From Pseudomonadales bacterium (GTDB lineage Bacteria > Pseudomonadota > Gammaproteobacteria > Pseudomonadales > Azotimanducaceae): a DNA stretch of 47,573 bases. A model generated the notes under the pieces. That model saw nothing but the letters and a program-made list of their open reading frames with translations. It was not told the DNA's origin and did not search any database. The number at the start of each line of letters is the position of its first letter. Positions within the stretch are counted from its first letter, which is position 1. Where the stretch lies: NCBI GenBank assembly GCA_021295895.1, contig JAGWBM010000001.1, forward strand, positions 51,948 to 99,520, read 5' to 3'. Of this stretch, positions 1-8,776 are shown in pieces. The position numbers and the translations under genes were made by a program.

Positions 1-118
1 CGAGCCGTCCAAGAGCGATTCCAAGCGTTGTTCGAAATGCAACCTGCGTGCAAACATCAGCGCCGCTCAAGCAATCTAGCCGCGCCGGGTTCCGATTCCG
101 CCGCGGTGACCGCCGCGC

Positions 119-195
119 ATGGAGTCGGCGCATAGCGAAAAGCGAAGGCGCGTCCTTTGGACGCGGCCGACCCGGCTATGGGGCGCTTCCATGAA
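119..195 (+). repeat. Dispersed repeat element, copy 1 (5' part degenerate)
   Basis: Shares the segment GGAGTCGGCGCATAGCG, then a small hairpin (CGCGTCC-TTT-GGACGCG) and the tail CCCGGCTATGGGGCGCT ending in TTCCATGAA, with the copies at 231, 10433 and 45816. No gene is visible in 1-341. Between this copy and the next lies a separate hairpin. Confidence 0.7.
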
Positions 196-196
196 C

Positions 197-229
197 AAAT
201 GCCGTAGGGAGCCTACGACCGCGGCATTT
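197..229. other. Stem-loop between two repeat copies
   Basis: AAATGCCG (197-204) pairs with CGGCATTT (222-229), and inside it GTAGG (204-208) pairs with CCTAC (212-216). It sits downstream of the MtrB-like gene, which ends at 342, so it could help end that transcript, but it has no T-tract. It may instead belong to the repeat cluster. Confidence 0.45.
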
Positions 230-230
230 A

Positions 231-320
231 TTTCATGGACAGGTCGGAGTGGCTGGGCCGGAGGCGAACCCGGCACATAGCAAAGCGAAGTGCCGAGCCG
301 GCTATGGGGCGCTGTTCCCG
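231..320 (+). repeat. Dispersed repeat element, copy 2
   Basis: Begins TTTCATGGACAGGTCGGAGT and continues through GGCTGGGCCGGAGGCG. The first 36 bases differ at about one position from the inverted copy ending at 45942. The end carries GCCGGCTATGGGGCGCT. It lies between copy 1 and the stop codon of the MtrB-like gene. Confidence 0.75.
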
Positions 321-341
321 CCACGTCGACCCATCGAGCAT

Positions 342-2435
342 CTAGAAGGAGGCCTCATAAGATGCACTGATCGAACGGTTCGCGTACCGTGGCGAACCGC
401 TGCCGAATGTCACCACGTTGCGGATCGCATCCAGCGCGTCGACAAGAGCCCAATCCTCGCCCCTGAAGCGTTCGTGCCGCAGTCGAAAGACCAACGCACT
501 CCGCTCACGCCATTGATATCGCGCGTGGACATCGACGGAGGTGTGGTTCGAAACCAGGTCCGGAAACGGCAGCGACTCTCCCGCCAGTTCGGTCGCGTAG
601 GCTCCCGCGCCCAGTGATCGAACGTAGTCGACCGACAGTTCCACGACGCCGTCGAATAGCTCCCCCACGTCGAGACTGATTCCCGCCGTGTCCACCGCGT
701 CAACCGTGGAGTACCGCCAATCGGATCCTCGGAAACCAACCTGACCGGCCGTCGCGGCGTTGATCTCCTGCTCGAGATAGAACGCCGCGATGGATACATT
801 GGGCAGCGGCGCATAGGCCACATCGACACCCCGTGTGCAGTTCCCGTCTCGTTGCAGGCCCAACGCGGATTCGGGGTAGGCGTTGCTGCGGCACTCGGCG
901 ACGAGTTCGACGAACGCACCGATTCCGTCCAGTTCGTAGCCGACTCTTGCGAGCCACGTCCGCTGGTCGCGTGCGGCGTGGTGGTACCGCCGCGTCAGTG
1001 GGTTGTTGCTCGTCGTGGACCGGAACTCGGACGCCCTCCGTTCCGCTTCGGCGAACGCAAACTTGGCTCGGATTCCACGCCAGCCGTTGACGCCGAGTTC
1101 AATCCGGTGCCGACGCTCCTCATTCGCAGCCACCTCGGCGGGGGCACGGCGAATGCGATTCGAGTCGGCATAGAAGCCAAGTCCGACCCTGGGCGCGACC
1201 CGGTACGTCACGCCGAGCGCCGTCGTCGACCGCTCCACGTCAAACGGCCGGCTGGTTACCGCACCAGCCATGAATGCATCGCCGCGTACGGGCCTCAAGG
1301 TCAACGTGGCGGTTTGGTTGTCCCGCTCGCGATGCCGGTGCCCAACGATCAGACGCAGCCGGTCGGTGGGCCGAGCGAGCAGTTTGAACGAGCCGGCAAA
1401 CGACCGGACGCGCCCGTCGAGACGGTTTGCCGGGAGTGGGTCGAGGGCGAGCCGCGTGTTCGTCGTGTACGGCTCGAAGACGTCGTCCTGGCGGGCTTCA
1501 CCCCAGGTCAGGGTGGCGTGGGCCGCGACGCGGCGGCCGAGCGCCATTCTTGAGACCAGCGACAGCGAACGGGCGTCGTTGTCCGGAGCCAGCGCTTTCC
1601 GACCCCGTAGCACGGACGGTCCCCGCCAGGGATTCTGCCAGTCGAGCGCACCGCGCCGGTTGCGAAACCTCGTGTTGCGCAACTCCGCGGCCAACGTGAA
1701 GGCGGCCCGTTCAACCCCGGCACTCGTCGTGAGTTCTTCCGTCAGCAACGCCACGGGCTTCGGCAGGCCGGTCGACTGGTAGAGGAAGTCCGCGAAGGTC
1801 TCAGCGGTGCCGGACTTCGTCTCCCGCGAATAGCCGGCCTGCACCCACCACTCGGGGCGCGGGTCCACCCGCACCCGGGCCGACGTCCTGCGGCGCTCCG
1901 TGCCATGGTTGAAGCGAGTGGCCTCCCCGAGTCCGGTCATTCGCGCCGTGTCGAACGTCCCCTGCCAGTCGCCCGGCAACGTCAGTGTCGAAACGCCTGC
2001 GAACGGCGTCACGCCGTCTACCGAGATGTTGCGCGGTATCTCGCGACGGTCGAGACGCGCCTTGACTCGTCCGCCTTCGACCCCGACAACCACGGTACGG
2101 GAGTCGAGTCCCAGTCGACGCGCGACAACCTCGGTCATCCGGCCGTTGTCGTCCCGCCGCCGATAGCGGAGGTCCATATCCGCGCGCGCCCCGGCTTCGG
2201 CCAATCCGCTGTCGCGGCCGAACCGCGCACTGGGTTCAGCGACGTGGACAGCCCCCACGGTCCAAGTCGCTTCCTTGGCCGACGCCATCTCGAACGGGCA
2301 CAGGCGGCAGCGCCAGCGGTCGGTGTTCACCTTGGCGTAATTCGGTTCGAACAAGCGCTCCGCAGCGGCGCCATTCATCGCAACGGCGAGGGTTGCGGTT
2401 ACCCAGGCCGCGCTAACCATCGCCCCGCACTTCAT
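342..2435 (-). CDS. MtrB/PioB-type outer-membrane beta-barrel protein
   Basis: 697 residues. Exported (leader about residues 1-25, ending near NGAAAE), with a CXXC pair (C43-R-L-C46) shortly after the leader, then a long stretch of alternating short strands rich in Arg and aromatic residues, and a terminal Phe (SASYEASF), as in outer-membrane barrels. CXXC near the N-terminus plus a preceding decaheme gene is the pattern of the MtrB/PioB family (TIGR03509-like), whose barrel sheathes a decaheme cytochrome through the outer membrane. The ATG at 2435 overlaps the TGA of the decaheme gene (ATGA); an in-frame start at 2498 would lie inside that gene and was not used. The match is by architecture and context because barrel sequences diverge fast. 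Confidence 0.82.
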   Translation of the reverse strand: MKCGAMVSAAWVTATLAVAMNGAAAERLFEPNYAKVNTDRWRCRLCPFEMASAKEATWTVGAVHVAEPSARFGRDSGLAEAGARADMDLRYRRRDDNGRMTEVVARRLGLDSRTVVVGVEGGRVKARLDRREIPRNISVDGVTPFAGVSTLTLPGDWQGTFDTARMTGLGEATRFNHGTERRRTSARVRVDPRPEWWVQAGYSRETKSGTAETFADFLYQSTGLPKPVALLTEELTTSAGVERAAFTLAAELRNTRFRNRRGALDWQNPWRGPSVLRGRKALAPDNDARSLSLVSRMALGRRVAAHATLTWGEARQDDVFEPYTTNTRLALDPLPANRLDGRVRSFAGSFKLLARPTDRLRLIVGHRHRERDNQTATLTLRPVRGDAFMAGAVTSRPFDVERSTTALGVTYRVAPRVGLGFYADSNRIRRAPAEVAANEERRHRIELGVNGWRGIRAKFAFAEAERRASEFRSTTSNNPLTRRYHHAARDQRTWLARVGYELDGIGAFVELVAECRSNAYPESALGLQRDGNCTRGVDVAYAPLPNVSIAAFYLEQEINAATAGQVGFRGSDWRYSTVDAVDTAGISLDVGELFDGVVELSVDYVRSLGAGAYATELAGESLPFPDLVSNHTSVDVHARYQWRERSALVFRLRHERFRGEDWALVDALDAIRNVVTFGSGSPRYANRSISASYEASF

Positions 2436-3520
2436 CGTCGAAACAGGTTGCCCGAAGGATGGTTGGAGCCGTGGACCTCGGCGTGGCAGTTGAGACACGC
2501 CTTGGCGAGCAGAAACTCCGACGTGGGCCGCGGCGGCAACTGCTCGGGAACCTGGGCAAAGCTACGGTGCCCGACGGACGAGTGGCAGGCCTGGCAAAGC
2601 TGAGGCGGCCTGCGCACGAGGAGCGCGGGCTGATTGGACCCGTGCGGCGAGTGACAGATCGTGCAGTCCTCCACGACCGGCGGGTGCTCCCAGAGATGCG
2701 GCCCGCGCAGTTCCGCGTGGCACGTGAAGCAGGTCTCGTTGGCGGTGGCCCTGACGTTCAGTTTGTCGTTGTCCGTGCCGTGCGGATCGTGGCAGTCACG
2801 ACACACGAGTTGGCCATCGCGCAGAGGGTGGGCCGACCGCTTCAACACGTCGGCCGCAACCGAGCGGTGGCAACCCCAGCAGGTTTCGTTCTGTCCAGAC
2901 ATCGTTCGGACCGCATCGGTTGCGGCGTGGATACGGTGGCAGTCGGCACACGCCATATCGGCCCGTTCATGCGCGCTCCCCTCCCAACGGGTGCGTTCAT
3001 AGGTCCGATGACATTGCAGACATAGGTTGTTCTGCAAAGACGCCTCCGCGTTGCCCCGATCACCGAAATTCAGGATCGGCTCGCGAGCCGCACCGTCCGG
3101 GAGGATCTGCCGTCCGTGGTCGCCGACGGGGCCGTGACATGCCTCGCATTGCAGGCCGGCCGGCGGTTCGCCAGCTTCATTCATCATGAATGGTGAACCG
3201 TCGACTTGGGGATGCCCGTGCACGGTGAAGAACACGTCGAGGGTCGGGAATGGCTCTTCTTCGTCGTGGCAACCTAAGCACGTGTCGGCACCCCGCCGCG
3301 AGTAGTCGCCCGCCGCAAGCTTGTCGAGGAGGGTGTCGTGCGCTTGTTCCATAGCGCCGGCAAGCACAGCGACGAAGAGACACTGCGGTACGCAAAGCCA
3401 ACCCAACACGGCCGCGCGCCTCGACGGCTCGGTGTTCAGCACCAGCCTCCGCCGGAATTGGCTTGCGCGGTAAATCCAACACACTCCCGCGCATCTCGCG
3501 AGCCTCGCCGGCTCAACCAT
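2432..3520 (-). CDS. Decaheme c-type cytochrome, MtrA/PioA/DmsE family
   Basis: Ten CXXCH haem-binding motifs are visible in order: CLGCH, CEACH, CLQCH, CADCH, CWGCH, CRDCH, CFTCH, CTICH, CQACH, CLNCH. Size and haem count fit the periplasmic decaheme family (MtrA, PioA, DmsE; TIGR03508-like) that passes electrons across the outer membrane inside an MtrB-type barrel, here the next gene. The leader is a hydrophobic stretch (VLGWLCVPQCLFVAVLAGA) after paired arginines. The start is uncertain: ATG at 3520 gives a long n-region and no clear ribosome site; GTG at 3442 would give an ordinary 32-residue leader with GGAGG only 3 nt upstream. An upstream frame extension to 3760 overlaps the divergent gene and is unlikely. 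Confidence 0.93.
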   Translation of the reverse strand: MVEPARLARCAGVCWIYRASQFRRRLVLNTEPSRRAAVLGWLCVPQCLFVAVLAGAMEQAHDTLLDKLAAGDYSRRGADTCLGCHDEEEPFPTLDVFFTVHGHPQVDGSPFMMNEAGEPPAGLQCEACHGPVGDHGRQILPDGAAREPILNFGDRGNAEASLQNNLCLQCHRTYERTRWEGSAHERADMACADCHRIHAATDAVRTMSGQNETCWGCHRSVAADVLKRSAHPLRDGQLVCRDCHDPHGTDNDKLNVRATANETCFTCHAELRGPHLWEHPPVVEDCTICHSPHGSNQPALLVRRPPQLCQACHSSVGHRSFAQVPEQLPPRPTSEFLLAKACLNCHAEVHGSNHPSGNLFRR

Positions 3521-3552
3521 CGAAAAAAACCGATGCCGCCACCCACGTCTCG

Positions 3553-3558
3553 ATTGTA
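3553..3558 (-). promoter_or_regulatory. Possible -10 box for the decaheme/barrel operon
   Basis: Reading the minus strand in the divergent spacer, TACAAT lies about 30 nt upstream of the ATG at 3520. The -35 at 17 nt spacing is poor (ACATCA). The 107-nt spacer also serves the 1710-residue gene on the other strand, for which I see only a ribosome site. Confidence 0.35.
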
Positions 3559-3627
3559 GCCAAGTGCCGCCCGGATGATGTAGCACGACGGCGTTGCCGC
3601 TGCTAAAGTCCGTGATCGGAAGGGAAC

Positions 3628-6600
3628 ATGAACCGGTTCCATAAGATTCTGTGGCGGACGCTGGTGGCGGCTGCGACCGGCGGCGGCTTGGTTGTGTCCC
3701 TCGCGGCGGAACCGGACCAACGAACCGGCAGCGCCTGGCCCTCCGACGCCGACGGGCCAAAGGCCTGGCAAGTCACCCAGCCTTTTCCGCTGACCGCCCC
3801 AGCGGATCCTGGCCCCTGGCCACGTTCGATGCCGGCGCATCACGGTGTCCGCGATACGCTCTTTGCCTCCACGCCGAGCTCGGCCAACGCGGTGTTGATG
3901 TGTCCCGTCCCGTCGTCAGGGTCTCGACAAGGCGACTCGGGGCCGCTGGTCCAGACACATGCGAACCCGAAGTCGCTGGCGTCGGGCTCCGCCTCCGTGG
4001 AACAGTCGCCAGCAGGTACTCGAGACACCGGATTCGCCCACCAGTTGTCATCCTCGGTGCAGGCGAGCCCGCGGCACGTTGTCGCCGCAAGCGCGACCAC
4101 TTCGGCCGATGCGATTGCGACCCATCGCGTGCCGCTCTTTCCGTCCGCATCGGACGACTTCCGTGAAGGCTTCGTGCGGGTCATCAACCATTCCGCTATG
4201 GGCGGCGAAGTGCGCATCATGGCGGTCGACGACGACGGCCACGTTCAAGGGCCGATCACGCTCGACATCGGCGCCCGCGCGACGGTGCACTTCAACTCCG
4301 GCGACCTTGAGCAGGGCAACGCCGCCAAGGGACTCGCCGGCCGTGCGGGTGCCGGGATCGGAGATTGGCGGCTGACGCTGGAAAGCGACCGCGACATCGA
4401 AGTGCTGGGTTACGTGCGCACCGCCGACGGCTTCCTGACGGCAATGCACGATGTCGTCGGGTTCGTGGACGGCGTGCATCGGGTGCCCACCTTCAATCCG
4501 GCGAGCAACGACGACCAGGTGAGCCGACTGCGAATCGTGAACCCCGGGGCCACGCAAGCCGCAGTGACGATTCGCGGCATCGACGACCTCGGCTACTCGC
4601 CCGACGGCGTCGTGCGGATCGACATCCCGCCACGTGCCGCGCGGACGCCCGACGCCCGGCAATTGGAATCCGGCACCAACGACTGGGATGGACTCGGCGA
4701 TGGCACCGGCAAGTGGCGTCTCTCCGTCGAGTCGGAACAGCCGATCGAGGTGCTGAACCTGCTCGAGAGTCCGACCCGTCACTTGTCCAATCTCTCCACG
4801 ACACCCGCCAACGTGTACGACGACATCCACACGGTGCCGTTTTTCCCGGCGGCGGGAGGCGAGCGGCAGGGATTCGTTCGGGTCATCAACCACGCCGATG
4901 AGCCGGGCGATATTCGCATCCGGGCATTCGACGACTCCGACTGGGACTACGGCGAGATCACGTTGCCACTCCAAGCCAACGCGGTGGCGCACTTCAACTC
5001 CGACGACCTCGAGACCGGCAATCCTTCAAAGGGCCTTTCCGGCGGAGTCGGGTCAGGACAAGGCGACTGGCGACTGGCACTAACAAGCGACCTCGAAATC
5101 GAGGTGCTGGCATACGTCCGAACGACCGACGGGTTCCTTACGGCGATGCACGATGTCGCACCAAGCATCGGCGTCCGACACCGGGTCGCGCTGTTCAATC
5201 CCGGCAGCAACCAAGACCAGGTAAGTCAACTGCGTCTCGTCAACGTCGGCGCCCAGTCGACCGAGATCGTCATTACGGGCATCGACGGGGACGGCGTCGC
5301 GCCAAACGGCGATGTGCGGCTAACCGTGCCGGGCGGGCAATCCCGGACAATCACCGCGCGGCAACTGGAGTCAGGCGCTCAGTGGCTTGAAGGAGCCCTG
5401 GGCGACGGTCAGGGCAAATGGCAACTCAATGTCCGCTCCGAGCAGCCGATCATGGTGATGAGCCTGCTCGCAAGCCCCACCGGTCATTTGACCAACCTGT
5501 CCACCGCCCCCGCACGCGGCGCCAATGCAACGTCGACAGAGGTGTTCGAGGCCTTGATCGCCGCGCCGGTTCTGGAGTCGAAGTGCGTCAACTGCCATGT
5601 TGAAGGCGGCGCATCCGGCACCACCCGCCTAGTGTTCGTCCCGACCGCGAATTCCGACCACCGCGCCTTGAACTTGGAGGCCATCAAGAATTTCGTCGCC
5701 ACGGTGGAAGACGGCGCCGCGCTTCTTCTCGAGAAGATCCAGGGCATCGGTCACGGCGGCGGCGAGCAGGTGGCGAGCGGCTCAGAGGACTTTGAGAACG
5801 TCACCAGGTTCCTCGAGGTGCTGCGCCGCGAGGCGGCGGCGGTCTCGGCGTCGGCCGAGTCGCTTTTCGATGCGGTCGCCATGGCTTCCCCACGCACGGT
5901 GCTGCGCCGGGCAGCGTTGCTCTTCGCGGGCCGGACACCCACCGCGGCCGAGTACGAGTTCATCGAGCCTGGCACGGACGACGTGCTGCGCGTGGCGATT
6001 CGAAACCTGATGACGGGGCCGCGATTTCACGAGTTCCTACTCCGGGCGGCGAACGATCGCCTGCTTACGGACCGGTACGTAGCCGAAAACACATTGGAAA
6101 ACCGGGGCCACTTCTTTCACTTCGACAACAAGTACTACCGACTCCGCGGCGCCGCGGTACACAACGGGGCACACCGGGAATTCAACGACTGGCACAACGC
6201 CGTCCAGTACGGGGTAGGCCGGGCACCGCTGGAATTGATCGCCCACATCGCGGAGAACGACCTGCCCTACACCGAGGTGCTCACCGCGGACTACGTCATG
6301 GCGAACCGGTTGGCCAGGGAGTCGTACACCGGCAAGGGCGCCTTGGATCATCCGGATGATGTCCACGACTTCCGGCCGACTGAGATCACGGACTACCTCA
6401 CCCATACAGCCGGTTATCGCGCCAGGTTCGAGCCCAACATCGGTCTTCGGATCCTCTCCCCGGGGGAGGGCAAAACGGCGATCCCCCACGCCGGTGTTCT
6501 CAATACCCTGGTGTTCCTCAAGCGCTACCCGACCACCGCCACCAACCGCAATCGGGCCAGAGCCCGCTGGACCTACTACCACTTCCTAGGCGTCGACATC

Positions 6601-8760
6601 GAGAACGCCGCATCGCGAACAACGGACCCGGTCGCGCTCGCGGATACCAACAACCCGACAATGAAGAACGCCAACTGCACGGTATGCCATACCGTTCTCG
6701 ATCCGGCGGCGGGCGCGTTCCAGAACTACGGCGATATCGGGCTATACCGCGACGAACCGGGCGGACTGGACTCCCTGGACGGGTTCTACAAGAACCCGGT
6801 CGGCGAAGAGTTCGAAATCGAGGCCGCGTCGTACGAGGATCGGCAGACCGTCTCTGCCGCCGTTCAGCTAGGCGGCGAAAGCCGGGTGTATATCGCCTTC
6901 ACCAACGACTACTGGCAGGACGGAACCGATATCGACCGCAACCTACGACTCGACACCCTTGAACTTCGCGACGCTCAGGGCAGCGTCGTGTTCGAGGCCG
7001 ACCTCGCGACCTTGGACGATCAAGACTGCGGCGCAGCGGCCGCTACGGAAGATGGCGGCGAGGCGGACCACTGGGTCATCCTGACCGGATGCGGCGTGCG
7101 CGTCGACGTCGAGATTCCGGCGGCTGGCACCTACGAGGCGGCGGTCACCGCCTGGGCGGACCAAGCCGGTGACGAGTTGGCCAAACTCGGGATCGCTGCA
7201 ACGCCCTACCGGCGCGGCGACACGTGGTATCGCGACATGCGCGAACCCGGCTTCGGCGGCGAGTCGTTGGACGACTCGGGCCGAGGCCTGCAGTGGCTCG
7301 CCAAGCACATCGCCGAGGATCCGCGTTTCGCGGAAGCCACCGTGAAGTTCTGGTGGCCGGCGATCATGGGCCGCGACGTGGTCGAGCCGCCGCAGGATGA
7401 GCAAGATGCCGACTTCGATGCCCTGCTGCTCGCCGCCAGCGCCCAAGCCGCCGACGTGCGCGCCCTTGCGGAGAACTTCCGAGACGGTTTCGACGACGGC
7501 GATCCCTATAACCTGAAGGACCTGTTGGTGGCGATCGCGCTCTCCGACTGGTTCCGCGCAGAGGCCACGAACGGCGAGTCGTCTGCCATCCAGCACGCTG
7601 CACTGGCCCACGCCGGTGCTAGCCGTTTGCTTACCCCGGAGGAACTGGCCCACAAGACCGACACGATCACCGGATTCCAATGGGGCCGGTGGGAGCACCC
7701 GAGCGCCCGACCCTTCCGCCAGCAGACCAATGCCCTCGCCGATGTGCAGGCGTACCGCCTCCTCTACGGCGGCATCGACTCGAACGGCATCACCGACCGA
7801 TCCCGGGACTTGACGTCCATTATGGCGGGCGTTGCAAGAACCCACGCCACGGAATCGAGTTGTCCCATCGTGTTCCGCGAGTTCTACCTGTTGCCCGATG
7901 GAGACCGGCGCTTGTTCGGCGGCATCCACAAGAACGTCTCGCCCGTGGCGGAGACCGGCGAATCCTTCTCGATCGAGGCCGAGTCCTTCGACGAACGGGA
8001 GACGCTCGTGGTGAGCGGTCATCTACCCGCAGGAACGAGTACCGCGTGGCTGTCGTTCCCCAACGACTACTACAACGAAGGCACCGGTTCGGATCGCAAC
8101 GTGCGCCTGGACGCCCTGGAGGTCGTCGACTCGAACGGCGCCACCGTCGCTCGAGTCGAGTTCGAGGATCTCGAGGATGGCTGCGGCTCCAGCGAGAGCA
8201 GCGACGGATCGGAGGAAGCGGACCACCGCGCGCTATGGCAGCCCTGCGAATTGCGAATCCCATTGGAGATCCCGTCAAGCGGCTTGCATGACGTGAAGGT
8301 CGTCGCCTGGGCGGACCGGGCCGGTGGCCAATTGCCGTTCCTCGACGTCGCTGTCGAATCGAACACGGAGACGTCCGCGGGTTCACGCGCCATCCGCACC
8401 AAGCTCGTCGAGCTCTACGACAAGCTTCTCGGTGTCGATGTCAGCGCCGAATCGCAAGACGTTGAAGCTGCGTACCGACTGTTCGTCGACGTCTGGGAAC
8501 GACGCCGCGCGACGGACAACAACTGGTTCTTCGACACCGCCTGCAACTGGGGTTCGGACATCCGCTACTTCGATGGCATTGCCGACGACGTGCTCGTGAG
8601 GCACGACCGGGACTGGGGAAGCTATTACGCTTGGAACTGGCCCCGTGTGAACCAAATCCTGAACGTCGAAGCCGCCCCGTACGACAGCGCCGCAGTGGTG
8701 CGCAGTTGGAGCGTCGTGCTGGCATACCTCTTGATGGACTACCGGTACCTGTACCTGTGA
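3628..8760 (+). CDS. Large exported diheme protein with tandem repeats, DUF1592/DUF1588-like core and two CBM-like modules
   Basis: 1710 residues; ATG preceded by GGAAGGGA. Leader about 1-27 (LVVSLAAE). Residues about 166-632 hold four units of roughly 117 residues in an A-B-A-B order (A: GFVRVINH...GFLTAMHD at 166 and 400; B: DQVSRLRIVN...HLSNLST at 282 and 516). A haem site C653-VN-C656-H follows, then a helical region (LRRAALLFAGRTPTAAEYE) like DUF1592, and a second haem site C1017-TV-C1020-H in NCTVCHTVLDPAAGAFQNY, the DUF1588-type signature. Two similar modules near 1062-1192 and 1446-1580 carry FxND(Y)...DRN-(V/L)RLD, as in calcium-dependent xylan-binding modules (CBM36/60-like). Such proteins usually pair with DUF1501 genes, as here (17 nt downstream). 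The substrate is unknown; a secreted redox enzyme acting on a polymer is an inference. Confidence 0.85.
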   Translation: MNRFHKILWRTLVAAATGGGLVVSLAAEPDQRTGSAWPSDADGPKAWQVTQPFPLTAPADPGPWPRSMPAHHGVRDTLFASTPSSANAVLMCPVPSSGSRQGDSGPLVQTHANPKSLASGSASVEQSPAGTRDTGFAHQLSSSVQASPRHVVAASATTSADAIATHRVPLFPSASDDFREGFVRVINHSAMGGEVRIMAVDDDGHVQGPITLDIGARATVHFNSGDLEQGNAAKGLAGRAGAGIGDWRLTLESDRDIEVLGYVRTADGFLTAMHDVVGFVDGVHRVPTFNPASNDDQVSRLRIVNPGATQAAVTIRGIDDLGYSPDGVVRIDIPPRAARTPDARQLESGTNDWDGLGDGTGKWRLSVESEQPIEVLNLLESPTRHLSNLSTTPANVYDDIHTVPFFPAAGGERQGFVRVINHADEPGDIRIRAFDDSDWDYGEITLPLQANAVAHFNSDDLETGNPSKGLSGGVGSGQGDWRLALTSDLEIEVLAYVRTTDGFLTAMHDVAPSIGVRHRVALFNPGSNQDQVSQLRLVNVGAQSTEIVITGIDGDGVAPNGDVRLTVPGGQSRTITARQLESGAQWLEGALGDGQGKWQLNVRSEQPIMVMSLLASPTGHLTNLSTAPARGANATSTEVFEALIAAPVLESKCVNCHVEGGASGTTRLVFVPTANSDHRALNLEAIKNFVATVEDGAALLLEKIQGIGHGGGEQVASGSEDFENVTRFLEVLRREAAAVSASAESLFDAVAMASPRTVLRRAALLFAGRTPTAAEYEFIEPGTDDVLRVAIRNLMTGPRFHEFLLRAANDRLLTDRYVAENTLENRGHFFHFDNKYYRLRGAAVHNGAHREFNDWHNAVQYGVGRAPLELIAHIAENDLPYTEVLTADYVMANRLARESYTGKGALDHPDDVHDFRPTEITDYLTHTAGYRARFEPNIGLRILSPGEGKTAIPHAGVLNTLVFLKRYPTTATNRNRARARWTYYHFLGVDIENAASRTTDPVALADTNNPTMKNANCTVCHTVLDPAAGAFQNYGDIGLYRDEPGGLDSLDGFYKNPVGEEFEIEAASYEDRQTVSAAVQLGGESRVYIAFTNDYWQDGTDIDRNLRLDTLELRDAQGSVVFEADLATLDDQDCGAAAATEDGGEADHWVILTGCGVRVDVEIPAAGTYEAAVTAWADQAGDELAKLGIAATPYRRGDTWYRDMREPGFGGESLDDSGRGLQWLAKHIAEDPRFAEATVKFWWPAIMGRDVVEPPQDEQDADFDALLLAASAQAADVRALAENFRDGFDDGDPYNLKDLLVAIALSDWFRAEATNGESSAIQHAALAHAGASRLLTPEELAHKTDTITGFQWGRWEHPSARPFRQQTNALADVQAYRLLYGGIDSNGITDRSRDLTSIMAGVARTHATESSCPIVFREFYLLPDGDRRLFGGIHKNVSPVAETGESFSIEAESFDERETLVVSGHLPAGTSTAWLSFPNDYYNEGTGSDRNVRLDALEVVDSNGATVARVEFEDLEDGCGSSESSDGSEEADHRALWQPCELRIPLEIPSSGLHDVKVVAWADRAGGQLPFLDVAVESNTETSAGSRAIRTKLVELYDKLLGVDVSAESQDVEAAYRLFVDVWERRRATDNNWFFDTACNWGSDIRYFDGIADDVLVRHDRDWGSYYAWNWPRVNQILNVEAAPYDSAAVVRSWSVVLAYLLMDYRYLYL

Positions 8761-8776
8761 GAGGACGCCCTAACCG

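Noticed and set aside
76-324. 82-codon minus-strand open frame at the left edge
   Set aside because: Made entirely of repeat copies 1 and 2 and the hairpin between them.
6943-8022. 359-codon open frame antisense to the large diheme protein
   Set aside because: No recognisable motif, and it lies inside a gene with clear haem and module signatures.
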